From Mycolicibacterium porcinum (lineage in GTDB: Bacteria > Actinomycetota > Actinomycetes > Mycobacteriales > Mycobacteriaceae), in assembly GCA_001942045.1 (NCBI GenBank), contig MSTD01000005.1:123547-169994 (forward strand): 46,448 nt of DNA. The letters are read 5' to 3'. Under the pieces are notes generated by a model. It did not search any database, had not been told where the DNA came from, and worked only from the letters and a program-made list of their open reading frames with translations. Below, in pieces: positions 43,930 to 46,448 of the stretch (position 1 is its first letter; the number at the start of each line of letters is the position of its first letter). The translations under genes were made by a program, and so were the position numbers.

Positions 43930-44598
43930 ATGACCGATCACGACAAAGCCGCGGCGCGGCGCGAAATTGCCGACGCTCTGCTCAACGCCCTCAACCGGCG
44001 CCACGAAGTGCTCGACGTGATCGTGGACGCCGATGACCGCGCGGCGGCCGTCGAAGCGGTTGCCCAGCTGCTCGGCACCTCGCACGCCGCGTCGGAGGCC
44101 GTGGTGGGGTTGTCGTTCGCGCAGATCACCAAGGACTCGCGGAAGGCGATCGCTGCCGAACTCGACGACCTGAACAGCCAGCTCAGCTTCACGGTGGCCG
44201 AGCGGCCGGCGGCCTCGGGTGAATCGCTGGAGCTGCGCGCGTTCAGCGCCGATGCGGACCGCGACATTTTCGTCGCTCGGACCACCGATGTGGGTGCCTC
44301 CGGAGACGGGTCGGGTGCACCCGCGGCCGATGTCGACGACGAGATCCGCGCGGCGCTGCGCCGGGTGGACGCCGAAGAGGCCGCCTGGTTCGTGGCGCTT
44401 GAGGGCGACCAGAAGGTCGGGATGGTGTTCGGCGAACTGACCCACGGCGAGGTCAACGTCCGAATCTGGATCCACCCGGACTTCCGCAAGCGTGGCTACG
44501 GCACCGCGGCGCTGCGCAAGTGTCGCTCGGAGATGGCGACGTATTTCCCGGCCGTGCCGATGGTGGTGCGGGCCCCGGGCGCGGTGCCCGGCGCTTAG
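43930..44598 (+). CDS. GyrA-coiled-coil-like N-terminus joined to a GNAT-like C-terminus
   Basis: A 222-residue protein. Residues about 14-88 ([20 protein letters not shown]...[19 protein letters not shown]...[14 protein letters not shown]) follow the layout of the GyrA/ParC coiled-coil region near ALDALDEVI...LLDIDEIQAQAILDMQL...IDDLAKIEAEI. Residues about 140-205 look like a GNAT end: [18 protein letters not shown] then [18 protein letters not shown], with an R-K-R-G-Y-G-T acetyl-CoA loop. The joining segment is Ala/Gly/Ser-rich. ATG 43930 is chosen over an upstream start. It overlaps the convergent TetR gene by 4 bp. Function unknown; see findings. Confidence 0.8.
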   Translation: MTDHDKAAARREIADALLNALNRRHEVLDVIVDADDRAAAVEAVAQLLGTSHAASEAVVGLSFAQITKDSRKAIAAELDDLNSQLSFTVAERPAASGESLELRAFSADADRDIFVARTTDVGASGDGSGAPAADVDDEIRAALRRVDAEEAAWFVALEGDQKVGMVFGELTHGEVNVRIWIHPDFRKRGYGTAALRKCRSEMATYFPAVPMVVRAPGAVPGA

Positions 44599-45179
44599 CG
44601 CAGGCTCGCCACGACGAGGCGGGCCATGTGTTCGGCCCGCTGCCGGGAGTAGTTCCGGCCCTCCGACAGGATCGGATAAACCACACCGCCGAGCAGGGCA
44701 TCGGCGGCGGCCGATGCCAGGTCGGCATCGATGTGTTCGGCCAGCAGCCGGTTGCGCGCCGACTCGATCAGCGGCCGGCTGAACCCTGCCCGCAGCCGCG
44801 CGGCGGTGTCTTCGTGTTCCAGGGAGGCCGCTGTCAGGATGCGCAGCATGGCGTTGCCGCGCTTGGTGGTGAGCGCCGCCGCCAGCGTTCCGGCCCAGGA
44901 CACCAGGTCCGCGGTGACGTCGTCGGTGTGCGGCATAGGGGCCAGGATCTTGTCCGCGTCCTCCAGCAGGACATCGGCGACCAGTGCGGGCCGGCTGGGC
45001 CACCAGCGGTAGATGGTCTGTTTGCCGACTCCGGCCCGGGCGGCGACCGCCTCGATGCTCAGCCCGTCGAAACCCTTGTCCAGCAGTAGCGCGCGGGTGG
45101 CCTCGATGATGGCCACCCGCGATCTCTCGCTGCGCCGCCGCGGAGGCACGGCCTCGTCGGTGATCGGGGTCATCGGCAT
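44595..45179 (-). CDS. TetR/AcrR family transcriptional regulator
   Basis: A 194-residue TetR repressor. The DNA-binding domain shows [20 protein letters not shown] and the [26 protein letters not shown], the strongly conserved form with G-K-x-T-I-Y-R-W-W. The C-terminal domain belongs to the TetR_C_11-like group ([22 protein letters not shown]). It is divergent from the epimerase/SDR and acyl-CoA dehydrogenase operon, with a perfect palindrome in between, and so probably represses that operon and itself. The ligand may be an acyl- or steroid-like CoA intermediate (inference). Confidence 0.9.
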   Translation of the reverse strand: MPMTPITDEAVPPRRRSERSRVAIIEATRALLLDKGFDGLSIEAVAARAGVGKQTIYRWWPSRPALVADVLLEDADKILAPMPHTDDVTADLVSWAGTLAAALTTKRGNAMLRILTAASLEHEDTAARLRAGFSRPLIESARNRLLAEHIDADLASAAADALLGGVVYPILSEGRNYSRQRAEHMARLVVASLR

Positions 45180-45242
45180 GTCCTGGTCGGTCCTTTGCAG
45201 GGATCTTTACACGGAAAGCTACCCACCGTAGTCTCCCACAAG

Positions 45243-45261
45243 ACGAGACGTAGCGTCTCGT
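45243..45261. promoter_or_regulatory. Operator palindrome ACGAGACG-TAG-CGTCTCGT
   Basis: A perfect 8-3-8 inverted repeat in the 113-bp gap between the TetR gene and the epimerase/SDR gene. It is the size expected for one TetR dimer, and lies 31 bp before the SDR ATG (45293). Autoregulation and control of the operon are inferred. Confidence 0.7.
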
Positions 45262-45292
45262 GAATAACGGAGAACGACGAACGCAAGGGCGC

Positions 45293-46300
45293 ATGGCAAA
45301 AAAGAAACTGGTCATCGGGGCCAGCGGATTCCTCGGCTCGCATGTCGCCCGGCGGCTGGTCGAGCGCGGCGAGGACGTCAGGGTGCTCATCCGCACCACC
45401 AGCTCCACCCGCGGGATCGACGATCTCGACGTGGAGCGGGTCTACGGCGACATCTTCGACCCCGAGTCGGTGCGCGAGGCCATGGATGACTGCGACGTCG
45501 TGTACTACTGCGTCGTCGATGCCCGGGCCTGGTTGAGCGACCCGGCGCCGCTGTGGCGGACCAATGTCGAAGGGCTGCAAGAGGTCCTGGATGTTGCAGT
45601 CGAGGCGGGACTGCGCAAGTTCGTCTTCACCAGCTCGATCGCCACCATCGGCATCGCCGAATCCGGCTGCGCCACCGAAGATCTGCCGCACAACTGGCTC
45701 GACCTTGGCGGCGACTACGTGCGCACCCGGGTGCAGGCCGAAGAGATGGTGCTGCGCTACGCCCGTGAGCACGGGCTGCCCGCGGTCGCGATGTGCGTGG
45801 CCAATACCTACGGTCCCGGCGACTGGCTGCCGACCCCACACGGAGGCCTGGTCGCCGCCGCGGTCCGAGGCAAGATGCCGTTCTATGTCAAAGGCGCGGC
45901 GGCTGAGACCGTGGGCATCGCCGATGCCGCCGAGGCGCTGATCCTGGCCGGTGAGCGGGGCCGGGTCGGTGACCGCTACATCGTGTCCGAACGCTTCATG
46001 ACCGCTCAGGAGATCTATCAGACCGCCTGTGCGGCAGTCGATGTCGAACCACCCCGACGCGGGATTCCGGTCCGGGTGCTGGCCGCAGCAGGGGCGGTGG
46101 TCGATCCGCTGGCCCGGCTCCGCAAGAAAGAGAACCAGCTCAGCCCGCTGACCGTGCGGTTGATGCACGTGATGTCGCCGATGGATCACGGCAAGGCGGT
46201 CCGCGAACTCGGCTGGCAGCCGCGTCCGACCACCGAGGCGATCGCCGAAGGCGCCCGGTTCTTCACCTCCGGCTCGTTCAAATCCAGGAGACGCGCATGA
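45293..46300 (+). CDS. NAD(P)-dependent epimerase / extended SDR
   Basis: A 335-residue extended SDR: KKLVIGASGFLGSHVARRL (GxxGxxG nucleotide-binding motif), VYGDIFDPES, VYYCVVDARAW and FTSSIATIG. The active-site Tyr segment reads GGDYVRTRVQAEE, i.e. Y-x-x-x-R where most SDRs have Y-x-x-x-K. NTYGPGDWLPTPHGG and the C-terminal GWQPRPTTEAIAEGARFF are typical of actinobacterial 3-beta-HSD/epimerase-like proteins. ATG 45293 (AAGGG-like site upstream) is chosen. Its stop overlaps the ATG of the acyl-CoA dehydrogenase gene by 4 bp. It is the first gene behind the TetR operator. Confidence 0.88.
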   Translation: MAKKKLVIGASGFLGSHVARRLVERGEDVRVLIRTTSSTRGIDDLDVERVYGDIFDPESVREAMDDCDVVYYCVVDARAWLSDPAPLWRTNVEGLQEVLDVAVEAGLRKFVFTSSIATIGIAESGCATEDLPHNWLDLGGDYVRTRVQAEEMVLRYAREHGLPAVAMCVANTYGPGDWLPTPHGGLVAAAVRGKMPFYVKGAAAETVGIADAAEALILAGERGRVGDRYIVSERFMTAQEIYQTACAAVDVEPPRRGIPVRVLAAAGAVVDPLARLRKKENQLSPLTVRLMHVMSPMDHGKAVRELGWQPRPTTEAIAEGARFFTSGSFKSRRRA

Positions 46301-46448
46301 CCACCTACGTCTCCATCGCGCTGACACCCGAACAACAGCAGCTGAGCGAGGCCGTCACGCAGTTCGCGGCCCGGCATGCACCCATCGACACGACCCGGGC
46401 CGGGTTGGACGCCCTGGCTGCAGGAGAGCTGCCGTCTTGGTGGGGCGC
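46297..46448 (+). CDS. Acyl-CoA dehydrogenase family, N-terminal part (3' partial)
   Basis: About 50 residues before the right edge: MTTYVSIALTPEQQQLSEAV, then TQFAARHAPIDTTRAGLDALAA and on to LPSWWG. The LTPEQQQL...V..F opening helix is the common N-terminus of acyl-CoA dehydrogenases. CCAGGAG directly upstream and an ATGA overlap with the epimerase/SDR gene confirm the start and indicate an operon controlled by the divergent TetR. The catalytic region is outside the window. Confidence 0.8.
   Translation, partial: MTTYVSIALTPEQQQLSEAVTQFAARHAPIDTTRAGLDALAAGELPSWWG

Overview
The window looks like a chromosomal segment of a mycobacterium, most likely a free-living, rapidly growing (Mycolicibacterium-type) species. 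Supporting signs are the very GC-rich third codon positions and frequent GTG starts, an antigen 85-type mycolyltransferase, a mycobacterial haemophore, a DUF222/HNH (13E12-type) protein behind a LexA box, a mycobacterial-type flavin-free MTHFR, and many acyl-CoA dehydrogenases and TetR regulators. No rRNA, tRNA, CRISPR array, IS element or prophage was seen. It reads as ordinary gene-dense chromosome with many small divergent regulator/enzyme modules.

Layout. 0-6.8 kb: tail of an unrecognised Pro/Ala-rich protein, TetR, a secreted protein, a small protein behind a Fur/Zur-like box, TetR, a STAS protein, an AraC regulator followed by an HSL-type esterase, then a type II-like lumazine synthase and an alpha/beta hydrolase on the minus strand. 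6.9-9.7 kb: MTHFR and the SOS-type DUF222/HNH gene. 9.8-15 kb: a compact divergent module. TetR and a START-like SRPBCC protein face an overlapping operon of two UbiB/ABC1 atypical kinases and a cytochrome P450. The two kinase genes share a 137-bp segment with only two differences, although the rest has diverged. This is the best candidate for an undescribed system.

15-20.7 kb: an overlapping catabolic operon (MDR dehydrogenase, SnoaL-like protein, SDR) divergent from an IclR regulator across a clear palindrome, then an FAH-family hydrolase and a FadE5-like acyl-CoA dehydrogenase. 20.8-24.8 kb: hrpA helicase, ending in a 17-bp-stem hairpin shared with a convergent operon. 24.8-28 kb: a paired acyl-CoA dehydrogenase operon (one subunit with the catalytic Glu, one without) plus a dehalogenase/epoxide-hydrolase-like enzyme, divergent from an FAD/NAD(P) oxidoreductase.

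29-35.8 kb: cell-envelope and secreted functions: an exported cupin, an Ag85-like mycolyltransferase with an unusual Pro/Gly/Val repeat tail, an AraC gene broken by an in-frame TAA, a methyltransferase, a CocE/NonD hydrolase, a haemophore and a small membrane protein. 35.8-41.8 kb: GNAT, acyl-CoA carboxylase beta chain, PPOX/F420-type protein, a beta-lactamase-fold hydrolase coupled to a nitrobindin-like protein, an ArsR-SRPBCC pair and a methyltransferase. 41.8-46.4 kb: two His-containing membrane proteins (one PepSY-type), a protein joining a GyrA-like helical segment to a GNAT-like end, and a TetR divergent from an epimerase/SDR plus acyl-CoA dehydrogenase operon across a perfect palindrome; the last gene runs off the window.

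All functions are read from sequence motifs and remembered family features; no database search was run.
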